The notes under the pieces were generated by a model. The model was not told the DNA's origin. It saw only the letters and a program-made list of their open reading frames with translations, and did no database searches. From JAOAFX01 sp965649105 (GTDB lineage: Bacteria; Hydrothermota; Tepidihabitantia; SM23-42; JAOAFX01): a stretch of 43,684 bases of DNA. The position numbers and the translations under genes were made by a program. Positions 9,055 to 17,918 of the stretch are shown here, piece by piece. The stretch is from positions 1 to 43,684 of the forward strand of contig CBFGJP010000015.1 of NCBI GenBank assembly GCA_965649105.1, given 5' to 3'. Each line of letters starts with the position of its first letter. The stretch's first letter is position 1.

Positions 9055-9360
9055 TTACTCCTTAAAAGGACCTCCTTTTTTAATAATAAATTTAATATCT
9101 CTAAGATTGGCACCTAACTCATTGAATTTCTTTAGAATTTTATTCTTTAAGAGAAACAATTGTGCCTGCCATAATGGATTGTCAACGACAACATAAAGGT
9201 GTGCTTCATTTATGTTTATCGCCTTGGCATGGCGGGCAATATTTTCACCGACGATATCTTTCCAATATTTAACCATTTCCATTTCCTTAAATTTTTCATC
9301 CAAATTTAGCGATTTTATTACCCTGGGCAAAATTTTATTAATTTTTTCAGGATACCGCAA
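9055..9360 (-). CDS. dciA: DUF721/DciA-family protein
   Basis: 101 aa from a TTG at 9360 that has GAGG 5 bp upstream. A TTG at 9381 would add seven residues and deepen the overlap with recF. The DUF721 core is recognisable: VKYWKDIVGENIARHAKAI, then LYVVVDNPLWQAQL and a Lys-rich C-terminal helix. In many bacteria DciA loads or recruits the replicative helicase DnaB where DnaC is absent. Its position between recF and gyrB repeats the order known from several phyla, which strengthens the assignment. The protein is short and has only the core domain. Confidence 0.85.
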   Translation of the reverse strand: MRYPEKINKILPRVIKSLNLDEKFKEMEMVKYWKDIVGENIARHAKAININEAHLYVVVDNPLWQAQLFLLKNKILKKFNELGANLRDIKFIIKKGGPFKE

Positions 9361-10390
9361 TGGAACCTCGCTTAACCACAAATACTTTTTTATTATGTGT
9401 CACCATATCTTCCAGACCATCAACTGTTGCATAAAAAATTTGTCCCTGCAACATTTCGAAAAATTGTTTTCTATGGAACCGGTCGAGTTCAATCATTACT
9501 TCATCAAGGAGCAGCACCGGTTGCTCGTTTATCTTTCGTTTTATGATTTCTTTTTCAATCAGTTTCAGCAGTAATGCAATAATTCTTGTTTCACCTTCGG
9601 ATGAAAATTGTCTCACCGGATATCCATTCATTTTTATTGTAAAATCATCACGATGAGGACCCAGAAGCGTTTCAGTCCTACTAAACTCCATGGATTCAAC
9701 CTTTTTTAATTCATCAAAGGTTAATTCCATACCGGGACAGGAACTGACATATTCAAAAGTGATATCATTGAGCTTAAGTTCTTTAGCCTTTGTTTCAATC
9801 ATTTCTTTAAGAACAGGTATAATTTTTTTCCGTTCTGCATATATTAAGTTTGCCCAAAAGATGAATTGTTCATTATAGACATCCCAAAGTGATAAATCAA
9901 TTTTTTCCTGCTGGAGCAAGAGATTGCGTTGGCGCAGAATCTTTCTGTATTCGTTGAGATTAACACCATAGATTGGGTTTAATTTTAACAGCAGCCAGTC
10001 TAAAAAACTCCTTCTTTTTGTTGGTGCTCCTTTTATTATCCAGATATCGTTTAAGGACATAACAACCACCGGTAGCCAACCAACATAATCATTTAGACGC
10101 ATTTTCTCATTACCGTTTATAACGAATTTTTTTGTTCCATTATAGAAAACACTTGCGTTTACCTTATTGGAAAATCCGGTTACTCTCATAAATGAACCGT
10201 TAAATTTAACCATATTTTTATCATCGTTTGTTCGGAAGGAAGTACCATAAGCAGAGAAAAATATTGCCTCAAGAAGATTTGTCTTACCTGCGCCGTTTTC
10301 TCCAGTAATGATATTTAAGTCTTCACAAAAAGAGATTTTGCCATCACTAAGATTACGAAATCCTTCATATTCAATTGTCTGTAGTATCAT
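9347..10390 (-). CDS. recF: DNA replication and repair protein RecF
   Basis: 347 aa. SMC-like ATPase: Walker A GENGAGKTNLLEA at about 30-42, FRNLSDG before it, the family sequence MSLNDIWIIKGAPTKRRSFLDWLL, the ABC signature FSSEGETRIIALLLKL, and Walker B PVLLLDEVMIELD. RecF loads RecA at gaps with RecO and RecR. The gene is first in the operon recF-dciA-gyrB-M42. Its ATG lies 9 bp after a TATAAT box, leaving a leader of about 3 nt and no room for a ribosome binding site. The stop codon lies inside dciA. Confidence 0.95.
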   Translation of the reverse strand: MILQTIEYEGFRNLSDGKISFCEDLNIITGENGAGKTNLLEAIFFSAYGTSFRTNDDKNMVKFNGSFMRVTGFSNKVNASVFYNGTKKFVINGNEKMRLNDYVGWLPVVVMSLNDIWIIKGAPTKRRSFLDWLLLKLNPIYGVNLNEYRKILRQRNLLLQQEKIDLSLWDVYNEQFIFWANLIYAERKKIIPVLKEMIETKAKELKLNDITFEYVSSCPGMELTFDELKKVESMEFSRTETLLGPHRDDFTIKMNGYPVRQFSSEGETRIIALLLKLIEKEIIKRKINEQPVLLLDEVMIELDRFHRKQFFEMLQGQIFYATVDGLEDMVTHNKKVFVVKRGSIAVS

Positions 10391-10399
10391 TACAGTATT

Positions 10400-10427
10400 A
10401 TTATATATAAATCTATAAGTAAGTCAA
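10400..10427 (-). promoter_or_regulatory. Promoter of recF
   Basis: On the minus strand TTGACT (10427-10422) and TATAAT (10405-10400) are 16 bp apart, and the ATG starts 9 bp further on. It lies back to back with the promoter of the glycine-rich protein gene at 10467-10494. Confidence 0.8.
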
Positions 10428-10466
10428 GAAAAAAATCGTGTTGGAATCAAGGGATTTGAGGAAGTG

Positions 10467-10494
10467 TTGACAAATTTTTATTTTCCTGTATAAT
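10467..10494 (+). promoter_or_regulatory. Promoter of the glycine-rich secreted protein gene
   Basis: TTGACA (10467-10472) and TATAAT (10489-10494) are 16 bp apart. The predicted start near 10501 leaves a leader of about 9 nt that begins almost at the GGAGG ribosome binding site (10500-10504). Confidence 0.82.
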
Positions 10495-10509
10495 TGAGTG
10501 GAGGTAATA

Positions 10510-11601
10510 ATGGGAATATTTATAAGTATATTATTAATTTTTGGTTATATCTACGAAGATTCTGATAGTTTACTTGTGAATAATGACAGTTTGGTCATTT
10601 GTGGTTATCATCAATATAATTTGAAGGTTCATCTCGTAAATAATGCAAAATTAAAAATCCGACAGTGGAACGGTATCGATTCAACGGGCAAGATAATTTT
10701 GCAGGCGCCATTTATTCACATCCACAATTCAATGATTGATGGTTCAGGTAAAGGATATTCTGGAGGCACGAATACCCATCCAGATGGATATGGTCCGGGA
10801 TGCGGATATGCCGGAATAAGCGGAGGCGGCGGGGGTGGTGCGTATGGTGGTGCGGGTGGAAATGGAGGTGATGTTGGTCCAGGTGTAGGTGGGAGTCCTT
10901 ATGGTAGCGCGTATGATACAATAATCAATATGGGGTCGGGCGGTGCCGCAGGTAGACTTGGCTTGGTTGATGGATTTGGAGGTAATGGTGGTGCATTAAT
11001 CTATCTTAAAGGACATAAGATAATAATTGATACAGCACAAATTTCATCCCCTGGGATGCGTGGCAATGATGGATCGTATGAAGCAGGCGGTGGTGGTGCT
11101 GGTGGGGGTATTAAAATACAGGGCGATACATTAAATGTTAGATACTCATCAATACTTGCCCCTGGAGGAGCTGGTGGTGATGCTGCCGGTGGCGGTGGTG
11201 GTGGCGGTGGCGGTGGAAGAATCAAGATTTTTCATGCAGTTCTTGATACAAATCATTTTAGTTTTTCAGTAGGAGCAGGTGCCGGTGGTTATGGTGCCTA
11301 TGGTAATGGTGAAAGCGGTTCTTCCGGGACAGTATATTTTGGTCCACTCGTCGTTGTTGAGGAAAAAATTGAAGACAATGGATTAGCAACAAAAGTCAAA
11401 GCCGTGATTACCAATGGCAGATTAATGCTATTTTTAAAAGAGAAATCCAATGAGTTATTAATTTACAATGCAATGGGTAGATTGATGAAGATTATAAGAA
11501 ATGTAGAAAATTCAATTGATGTGATGGATTTAAAGAACGGGGTTTATTTTTTGAAATTACCCGATGAGAAGAGACCGATAAAATTTATTCTCATAAATTG
11601 A
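10510..11601 (+). CDS. Secreted glycine-rich protein with T9SS-type C-terminal sorting domain
   Basis: 363 aa from the ATG at 10510. An upstream GTG at 10498 lies within the promoter-proximal leader and lacks a ribosome binding site, so I rejected it. A short hydrophobic N terminus (MGIFISILLIFGYI) is signal-peptide-like. Residues about 75-270 are dominated by Gly with Ala/Ser/Tyr, including runs of six to ten Gly, interspersed with short beta-type stretches such as GGALIYLKGHKIIID and GGGIKIQGDTLNV. This resembles glycine-rich beta-solenoid surface proteins. The last 60 residues form a Por-type sorting module (LLIYNAMGRLMKII ... NGVYFLKL ... KFILIN). Surface display or secretion through the SprA system is inferred. 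No enzymatic domain is visible. Confidence 0.82.
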   Translation: MGIFISILLIFGYIYEDSDSLLVNNDSLVICGYHQYNLKVHLVNNAKLKIRQWNGIDSTGKIILQAPFIHIHNSMIDGSGKGYSGGTNTHPDGYGPGCGYAGISGGGGGGAYGGAGGNGGDVGPGVGGSPYGSAYDTIINMGSGGAAGRLGLVDGFGGNGGALIYLKGHKIIIDTAQISSPGMRGNDGSYEAGGGGAGGGIKIQGDTLNVRYSSILAPGGAGGDAAGGGGGGGGGGRIKIFHAVLDTNHFSFSVGAGAGGYGAYGNGESGSSGTVYFGPLVVVEEKIEDNGLATKVKAVITNGRLMLFLKEKSNELLIYNAMGRLMKIIRNVENSIDVMDLKNGVYFLKLPDEKRPIKFILIN

Positions 11602-11615
11602 AATTTTAAAGATTA

Positions 11616-13640
11616 ATGGAACCCAAAGATATTAAGCAGAAACTGAAACACACCTGGGGTCCTTTTTTTAGCAGATTTGGTTCTTTTACTGCGATTCAGG
11701 AGATTACAATTCCCCACATATTAAATAAAGAAAATGTCGTTGTAATTTCACCGGCGGCTACGGGTAAGACCGAAGCTGTTATTGCCCCGATTATTGAAAA
11801 TTTACTCAACAGAGAAGTAATGGGGCTCAAAGTTTTATATATTACCCCAACAAGGGCACTTGTGAATGATTTGTTTCGTCGCCTTGAAGAACCCATTACT
11901 GCCTTGAACCTTACAATCGGTAGGAAGACCGGGGACCATCCATTAATTGAAAAAAAGGCTTTACCCAATGTTCTTGTGTCAACTCCTGAATCCTTTGATT
12001 CTCTTTTATCACGGGAACCAATGATATTTATGAATCTATCGGCAATTGTCATTGATGAGATTCATTTGCTTGATAATACCCCGCGCGGTGACCAGTTGAG
12101 AATTCTTTTGAACCGATTACGGAAAATCTTGCAGAGGACCGACAGTGACCTTCAATATTGTGCACTTTCAGCAACAATCGATGATTTAAAGATTGGCAAT
12201 AGATATTTTGACAATTCAAAGGTGTGTTTTTTAAAAGCAATGCGGGAGATTGAATTTATTTTGATTCCGACAAAATATTTTATAAAGGAAGTTTTTAAAA
12301 TTGCCCAGGTGAGACAGATAAAGAAAATTCTTGCATTTTTCAATGCCCGTAGTTTTGCCGAAAGTTTTTCTCAAAAATTTAAAATCCCCCCATTTGAAGA
12401 CCGGGTATTTGTTCACCATGCAAGTCTACCCCGTTCTAAAAGGGAAGAGGTGGAAAGATTTATGAATCAATCAGACCGGGCAATACTTTTTGCTACCCCC
12501 ACACTTGAACTGGGTATCGATATTGGAGATGTTGATGCAATAATGCTTTATCGTCCACCTTATAATATATCTTCGTTATTACAGAGAATCGGCAGAGGTA
12601 ATCGGCGGACCGATAAACTTTTTGCCATTGGCGTATATGCAAATAACTGGGAGAAGATTTTGTTTGAAACATTTTTTGATTGTGCCCGGAAAGGTGAATT
12701 GTATGAAAAGAGATATCAGCCATCACTGGCAGTGATTCCCCAGCAAATTTATTCATATCTCTATCAGCGGCGAAGGATAGGAACCACCCTGAATAATATA
12801 TATCAGATTTTGCATCCAATATATTCAGAAGAAATAATAAAGGTTGTATTCAAAAAATTATTAAATGAAGGTGTGGTAAAAGAAATGAGGCGGGGCATAT
12901 ATTATCTAACAGATAAGATCGAAAATAAAATTCTCTACGGTAAAATACATTCGAATATTGCGGAAAAATCCTTCGGGGAATACGATGTTTATGAAATTAG
13001 TTCTGGCGTATTAATCGGAAGGATTTTTTATCCTCTCGAAAAGTTTATCCTCGGGGGGAAATGCTGGGAGAAGGTGCAGGTTATGGAGAAGGAAAAGAAA
13101 GTTTATGCGCGTTTTATTGGTGAAGGGCCTGATTTTTCAAAAATCTTTGAAGGCAAAGGCGCAGGGAATTATAACTATCTTTTGTCGACAATAATAAAGA
13201 ATAAATTTTTTCCTGCCTTGATGCCAAAAGAGATTCCCTTTTTTTACGATGGCAAAAATACGCATATTTTACATCTTTTCGGTTCACTCTATGGGTTTAT
13301 CATCGCTGAATCTTTATTTGAGGAAGGTATCGATGCGGTTGATATCGATGGAAAGATACTCACATTACAGAATTTTCAAATACCTGATGATAGATTTCCA
13401 ATTCCTAAACTGACTTCTATAAAAAAGGTGATTGCCAATAATCTTGCAAGACTCGAGGATGCCCTGGGCAGTGGGGCATTCTTTTATGATCTACCCACTG
13501 AATTGCAAATTGAAGACCATATACTTAATCTTGATATTCCGGGATTTATTGATTTTTTAAAATATCTAAGACTGAAAGGGATTGATGCCAAAGATTTCAC
13601 CGGTATTTTAAAGCTAATCTGTTTAAAAGATAAAAATTAA
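11616..13640 (+). CDS. Lhr-like superfamily 2 DEIH helicase
   Basis: 674 aa. SF2 motifs in order: Q-type AIQE near 30, Walker A SPAATGKTEA, TPTRAL, VSTPESFDSLL, DEIH, LSATI, then in the second RecA domain HHASLPRSKREEVERFM, ATPTLELGIDIG and LLQRIGRGNRR. The spacing and the HHASL and ELGIDIG blocks match the Lhr family, which unwinds DNA or RNA:DNA hybrids in repair. A winged-helix-like region follows at about 370-430. The C-terminal 230 residues do not show the extra domain of mycobacterial Lhr, so this is a short Lhr-core type. It follows the glycine-rich gene by 14 bp without a good ribosome binding site, so co-transcription is likely but functional linkage is not evident. Confidence 0.85.
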   Translation: MEPKDIKQKLKHTWGPFFSRFGSFTAIQEITIPHILNKENVVVISPAATGKTEAVIAPIIENLLNREVMGLKVLYITPTRALVNDLFRRLEEPITALNLTIGRKTGDHPLIEKKALPNVLVSTPESFDSLLSREPMIFMNLSAIVIDEIHLLDNTPRGDQLRILLNRLRKILQRTDSDLQYCALSATIDDLKIGNRYFDNSKVCFLKAMREIEFILIPTKYFIKEVFKIAQVRQIKKILAFFNARSFAESFSQKFKIPPFEDRVFVHHASLPRSKREEVERFMNQSDRAILFATPTLELGIDIGDVDAIMLYRPPYNISSLLQRIGRGNRRTDKLFAIGVYANNWEKILFETFFDCARKGELYEKRYQPSLAVIPQQIYSYLYQRRRIGTTLNNIYQILHPIYSEEIIKVVFKKLLNEGVVKEMRRGIYYLTDKIENKILYGKIHSNIAEKSFGEYDVYEISSGVLIGRIFYPLEKFILGGKCWEKVQVMEKEKKVYARFIGEGPDFSKIFEGKGAGNYNYLLSTIIKNKFFPALMPKEIPFFYDGKNTHILHLFGSLYGFIIAESLFEEGIDAVDIDGKILTLQNFQIPDDRFPIPKLTSIKKVIANNLARLEDALGSGAFFYDLPTELQIEDHILNLDIPGFIDFLKYLRLKGIDAKDFTGILKLICLKDKN

Positions 13641-13652
13641 AAAATTGATTTC

Positions 13653-13680
13653 TTGACATCTGCAAAAATTTTTATATAAT
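13653..13680 (+). promoter_or_regulatory. Promoter of glmS (leaderless or nearly so)
   Basis: TTGACA (13653-13658) and TATAAT (13675-13680) are perfect and 16 bp apart. The glmS ATG at 13689 lies 8 bp after the -10 box, so the mRNA should begin within a base or two of the start codon. No ribosome binding site is present. Confidence 0.85.
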
Positions 13681-13688
13681 TAATTATA

Positions 13689-15515
13689 ATGTGTGGTATT
13701 GTAGGATATATCGGTCCCCGGGATATAGCGAGTGTGCTCTTGAATGGCCTCTGGCGCCTTGAATATCGTGGTTATGATTCAAGCGGGATCGCCGTTATAA
13801 ACAACGAAGAATTGCTCATTCGTAAGATTCCGGGAAAGTTAAGTGAATTGCAGGAATTATTAAAAAGGGCACCCGTCAGTGGGGGAGTGGGAATTGGACA
13901 CACCCGCTGGGCAACTCATGGAAGTCCGCTTGAGGAGAATACCCACCCGCTGGTCGATTGCAATGAAGAACTTGCTCTTGTCGTCAATGGAATAATAGAA
14001 AATTATCATTTATTGAAAGACGAACTTGAAAAAAAGGGTCATTTATTCCGTTCCTACACCGATTCTGAAGTCATCGTCCATATCATTGAAGAAAATTTAA
14101 AAACCAATTTATTTGATGCAGTTCTGCACACGGTTCCAAAGTTAAAGGGCAATTTTGCCTTTGCAGTAATTTATACAAAAGAACCCGACAATATCGTTTG
14201 CGCAAGGCATGATGCGCCACTGGTGTTGAGTATCAATGAGAATGAGGCGGCGCTGGCAAGTGATGTTTCTGGCGTCATAGCGATATTCGATAAGATAATT
14301 GACCTCCCTAATAGTACAATAGCAATGGTATCGCCAAAGAATTATAAGATAAAAACTTTCGGAGGTGAAGAGATCGCAGTCCAGCCAAGAAGGGTTACCA
14401 TCAAGGTCAAAGATATTGAAAAAGATAATTATCCGCATTTCATGCTTAAAGAGATATTTGAACAGCCTAAAGTTATTTCCAGGATTATTCAGAAACGTAT
14501 TTTAGAAAATCAGATCATTCTGGGTGACGAAATCAATTTGGCTGATAGGGATTTTTTAAATATCTCGCGCATTTATATTCAAGCGTGCGGGACATCCTGG
14601 CATGCCGGTGTTGTAGGAAAATATCTTATTGAAAGGTTTGCCCGCATCAGCACTGAAGTTGATATATCAAGTGAATTTCGTTATCGTGATATGGTAATTG
14701 ATAGTAATACAATGGTAATGGCAATAAGCCAGTCCGGCGAGACTGCCGATACTATCGCCGGTTTAAGAGAGGCAAAGGCAAGATTTTTAAAAGTTCTCTC
14801 ACTTGTAAATGTGCCTCATTCAAGTATTTATAAGGAATCAGATGGGAATATAGCAATTATGGCTGGACCAGAAATTGGCGTTGCTTCAACAAAGGCATAT
14901 ACTGCTGAATTGCTAAATTTGTATTTGTTTAGTCTTTATCTGGGAAGGCTTAAGGGGTTTTTGAACGATGATGATGTTAATTATCACATCCAGGAGATAA
15001 AAAAAATACCTCAGCAGATTGAAGATATACTATCAAAACAGGAAGAGATAAGAAAAATCGCTTTGAATTATTATAACGCACGTGATTTTCTATTTTTAGG
15101 TAGAGGGATTAATTATCCAACCGCACTGGAAGGGGCACTTAAATTAAAAGAAATTTCCTATATTCATGCAACCGGCTATGCAGCGGGTGAGATGAAACAT
15201 GGACCGATTGCCCTGATTGATGAAAATATGCCCGTTGTCTGTATCAATCCTAAGTCGAGTGTTTATGAAAAGATGTTGAACAATATCCAGGAAGTGGTTG
15301 CCCGGAAAGGTCAGGTTATCAGTATCGTAACGAAAGGAGACCCGGCCACGAGTTCAATAAGCAAATATGTTGTTGAAATACCTGAATGTATTGAGTTTAT
15401 CTCACCAATTTTGTCTGTAATACCCCTACAACTCCTTGCATATTTTATTGCCACATTTAAAGGTCTTGATGTTGACCGACCGAGAAATCTTGCCAAGAGT
15501 GTTACCGTTGAGTAA
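13689..15515 (+). CDS. glmS: Glutamine-fructose-6-phosphate aminotransferase (isomerising)
   Basis: 608 aa, full length. The N-terminal Ntn amidotransferase starts with the nucleophile Cys2 (MCGIVGYIG) and has GIGHTRWATHG and the EENTHP motif. Two SIS domains follow, with QACGTSWHAG, ISQSGETADT, GPEIGVASTKAYT and the C-terminal DRPRNLAKSVTVE signature. The enzyme makes glucosamine-6-phosphate, the entry to UDP-GlcNAc for peptidoglycan and LPS. It is first in a plus-strand operon with endonuclease V, a GalT-like enzyme and a HAD hydrolase. No glmS ribozyme sequence lies upstream, because the promoter abuts the ATG. Any feedback control must therefore work by other means. Confidence 0.97.
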   Translation: MCGIVGYIGPRDIASVLLNGLWRLEYRGYDSSGIAVINNEELLIRKIPGKLSELQELLKRAPVSGGVGIGHTRWATHGSPLEENTHPLVDCNEELALVVNGIIENYHLLKDELEKKGHLFRSYTDSEVIVHIIEENLKTNLFDAVLHTVPKLKGNFAFAVIYTKEPDNIVCARHDAPLVLSINENEAALASDVSGVIAIFDKIIDLPNSTIAMVSPKNYKIKTFGGEEIAVQPRRVTIKVKDIEKDNYPHFMLKEIFEQPKVISRIIQKRILENQIILGDEINLADRDFLNISRIYIQACGTSWHAGVVGKYLIERFARISTEVDISSEFRYRDMVIDSNTMVMAISQSGETADTIAGLREAKARFLKVLSLVNVPHSSIYKESDGNIAIMAGPEIGVASTKAYTAELLNLYLFSLYLGRLKGFLNDDDVNYHIQEIKKIPQQIEDILSKQEEIRKIALNYYNARDFLFLGRGINYPTALEGALKLKEISYIHATGYAAGEMKHGPIALIDENMPVVCINPKSSVYEKMLNNIQEVVARKGQVISIVTKGDPATSSISKYVVEIPECIEFISPILSVIPLQLLAYFIATFKGLDVDRPRNLAKSVTVE

Positions 15516-16164
15516 TCGATTCAGACTGGATAGGCTGATAGATATCCAGAATGCAATCAGCAAAAAAGTAAAATTGCTTAAATGTAAAAACCCCAAGACG
15601 ATCGCCGGCATTGATGTTGGTATGGATGGCAAGATATTGATTGCGGCAGTAACACTGTTTTCTTATCCCGCACTTGATCTTATTAATGTGGCATGGGCGA
15701 CAAAGAAAGAAACATTCCCTTATATTTCTACTTTTCTTGCATTCAGGGAATTGCCGGTAATTTTAAAAGCCTACCGGAAATTGAATAAAGAACCTGATTT
15801 AATATTTGTAGATGGCCAAGGAATTGCCCATCCTCGAAAATGTGGAATTGCAACACACCTGGGTGTTATTTTAGATAAACCAACTATTGGTTGTGCAAAG
15901 TCATATTTATGGGGTGAGTTTGAAATGCCGGAAAAGAAAAGAGGTGAATGGAAACCGATCAAATTTGCCGGCAAAAAGATTGGCGTTGTGCTGAGAACCC
16001 GTGATAATGTGAAACCAATCTTCGTGTCGCCTGGTAACAAGGTAATTTTTGCAGATTGTATTAAGTATGTCATTAGTACTGCACGATTCCGTATCCCTGA
16101 ACCAATAAGATATGCACATATATTTGCAAATGAGGTTAAAAATGTTGATAAAATTATTGAGTAA
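15508..16164 (+). CDS. nfi: Endonuclease V
   Basis: About 218 aa from a TTG at 15508 that overlaps the end of glmS by 8 bp. A GTG at 15499 is the other plausible start. The catalytic residues are in place: Asp36 in AGIDVG, the wedge and substrate-binding block FPYISTFLAFRELP, VDGQGIAHPRKCGIATHLG with the second Asp and His, and GCAKSYLWG. It closely resembles the Thermotoga-type enzyme in length and motif order, ending in RIPEPIRYAHIFAN. It cleaves DNA one base 3' of deoxyinosine in deamination repair. It is translationally coupled to glmS. Confidence 0.93.
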   Translation: MSNRFRLDRLIDIQNAISKKVKLLKCKNPKTIAGIDVGMDGKILIAAVTLFSYPALDLINVAWATKKETFPYISTFLAFRELPVILKAYRKLNKEPDLIFVDGQGIAHPRKCGIATHLGVILDKPTIGCAKSYLWGEFEMPEKKRGEWKPIKFAGKKIGVVLRTRDNVKPIFVSPGNKVIFADCIKYVISTARFRIPEPIRYAHIFANEVKNVDKIIE

Positions 16165-16196
16165 AGATATGGATTTTTGCAACCAAAGGAGGTTTG

Positions 16197-17207
16197 ATGT
16201 CTGAGGTAAGAAGGGATATCGTGACTGATACATGGGTGATCATTGATACCGAAAACAATGAAATTCCGGCGGTTTCAGCGGATGTCCCATACCCCGATGG
16301 TCCATGTCCATTTTGCGAAGGTTATGAGTTTAATACACCCAAGGAAATTTATGCAATAAGAGATGGCTCACAGCCCAATTCACCGGGATGGAAGGTCAGG
16401 GTGGTTCCCAATATCAATCCAATTTTAAGGGTTGAAGGGGAATTGGAAAAATTTGGTATTGGTGTCTATGATATGGTGACCGGAACCGGCGCAAATGAAG
16501 TGATTATTGAATCGCCAAAACACATTTTAAATATTGCCGATCTTGGACCGGAACAAATTACACTCATTCTCGATACCTATCGTTTTCGTATTGAGGACCT
16601 CCATAAAGATAAAAGAATAAGATATGTCCTGATTTTTAAAAATTACGGTAGACTCGCAGGTTCGACCACTATCAGCCATATCCATTCAGACTTGATTGCC
16701 TTGCCAGCAACACCAAATCGTGTAAAACAGAAACTAAACGGCGCATACGAATACTATCGTTATAAAGAAAGATGTTTATTCTGTGATATTATCCAGCAGG
16801 AGATAGAGATGGGCGAGAGGCTTATCCTCCAGACCGATAAGTTTGTTGCCTTTGCACCTTATGCCTCAAGATTCCCTGGTGAAGTTATGGTTATTCCAAA
16901 AAATCATAAATTTTCATATAAACTTATCGATAAAATAGAATTAAATGACCTTGCCTATGTTTTGAAAAAGACTTTTACCGCAATCCGTAGTGGTTTTAAT
17001 GACCCACCGTATAATCTTGTTCTTATGGATAGTCCTAATCTACTGCCCAGACCAGATTATTGGAAGACGATTGAGCAAGATTATCACTGGCATATAGAAA
17101 TAATTCCCCGGATATTTAGAACCACCGGTTTTGAACTGGGGACGGGTTTTTATATCAATCGGTATAGCCCTGAGAAGTCGGCACGGATTATAAGGGCGAG
17201 TCTATGA
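16197..17207 (+). CDS. GalT-like HIT-superfamily nucleotidyltransferase
   Basis: 336 aa from the ATG at 16197, which has AAAGGAGG just upstream. A TTG one codon earlier is less likely. The two-half GalT fold shows CPFC near residue 39 (zinc), the first-half active-site block STTISHIHSDLIALP, a second CLFC pair, and YHWHIEIIPR near the C terminus. Classical GalT has HPHxQ, where the second His carries UMP and the Gln stabilises it. Here the motif reads HIHSD, so the Gln is an Asp. The family fits a hexose-1-phosphate uridylyl- or adenylyltransferase or a nucleotide-sugar phosphorylase, and the substrate is open. Its neighbours glmS and a HAD hydrolase suggest nucleotide-sugar metabolism. It overlaps the HAD gene by 4 bp. 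Confidence 0.82.
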   Translation: MSEVRRDIVTDTWVIIDTENNEIPAVSADVPYPDGPCPFCEGYEFNTPKEIYAIRDGSQPNSPGWKVRVVPNINPILRVEGELEKFGIGVYDMVTGTGANEVIIESPKHILNIADLGPEQITLILDTYRFRIEDLHKDKRIRYVLIFKNYGRLAGSTTISHIHSDLIALPATPNRVKQKLNGAYEYYRYKERCLFCDIIQQEIEMGERLILQTDKFVAFAPYASRFPGEVMVIPKNHKFSYKLIDKIELNDLAYVLKKTFTAIRSGFNDPPYNLVLMDSPNLLPRPDYWKTIEQDYHWHIEIIPRIFRTTGFELGTGFYINRYSPEKSARIIRASL

Positions 17208-17887
17208 TTAAGGGAATCATATTTGACCTTGATAATACCCTTGTTGATTTTATGGCAATGAAAGAGGCTGCGGTTGATTCTGCGGTGAGCTCAATGATTG
17301 ATGCCGGTTTGAAAATGGATAAGAATGTTGCCAAGCAAAAAATATTTGAAATATACAAAGAGGTCGGTATTGAAGACCAGACGGTATTTGATAAATTCCT
17401 GACTCGGGAGTTTGGTTATATTGAGCCAAGGATACATGCTGCTGGAATTGTAGGTTATCGTCGGGCGAGAGAAGCGACCCTCGTTCTTTATCCTCATGTT
17501 TATATCACGCTTATTGAGTTGATAAAAAGAGGCTTGAAACTGGCGGTCGTTACTGATGCCCCCAAATTACAGGCCTGGCTTAGATTGTGCCAGTTAAATC
17601 TACATCAGCTCTTTGACTTGGTTGTGACCTTCGAAGATACTTATAAAAGAAAACCAGACCCCGCGCCATTTAAGATAACCCTGGAAAGATTAAATATAAA
17701 ACCTGAAGAGGCAATAATGGTGGGTGATTGGGCAGATAGGGATATTGTTGGGGCTAAGGTTCTTGGAATGAAGACGGTCTTTGCCAGGTATGGTGATACA
17801 TTTGGCACAAAGAACTCGGGAGCGGATTACGAAATTGATGATATAATACAATTGCTTGACATTGTGGATAATATAATAAAAAGATAA
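17204..17887 (+). CDS. HAD-superfamily hydrolase (subfamily IA)
   Basis: 227 aa. All four HAD motifs are visible: DLDNT with the nucleophile Asp near residue 8, the Thr in AVVTDAPK, a Lys in KRKPDPAPF, and VGDWADRDIVGAK. The helical cap lies between motifs I and II. It resembles phosphoglycolate phosphatase or the TIGR02253-type group, and its physiological substrate cannot be read from sequence. ATGA overlap with the GalT-like gene implies translational coupling, so a sugar phosphate is a reasonable guess. Confidence 0.85.
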   Translation: MIKGIIFDLDNTLVDFMAMKEAAVDSAVSSMIDAGLKMDKNVAKQKIFEIYKEVGIEDQTVFDKFLTREFGYIEPRIHAAGIVGYRRAREATLVLYPHVYITLIELIKRGLKLAVVTDAPKLQAWLRLCQLNLHQLFDLVVTFEDTYKRKPDPAPFKITLERLNIKPEEAIMVGDWADRDIVGAKVLGMKTVFARYGDTFGTKNSGADYEIDDIIQLLDIVDNIIKR

Positions 17888-17918
17888 ACGGGATTTTGCT
17901 TGCTGAATATATTTTACA

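Noticed and set aside
10712..11225. Open frames on the minus strand encoding His-rich and Pro-rich proteins
   Set aside because: They are antisense shadows of the GGN codon runs in the glycine-rich gene. They have no promoter or ribosome binding site, while the plus-strand gene has both plus a sorting domain.
13641..13688. glmS ribozyme upstream of glmS
   Set aside because: The promoter ends 8 bp before the ATG, leaving no room for any leader RNA.
17856..17877. TTGACA near a TATAAT before the DUF3108-like gene
   Set aside because: The boxes are only 10 bp apart and lie inside the HAD coding region, so they do not form a promoter.
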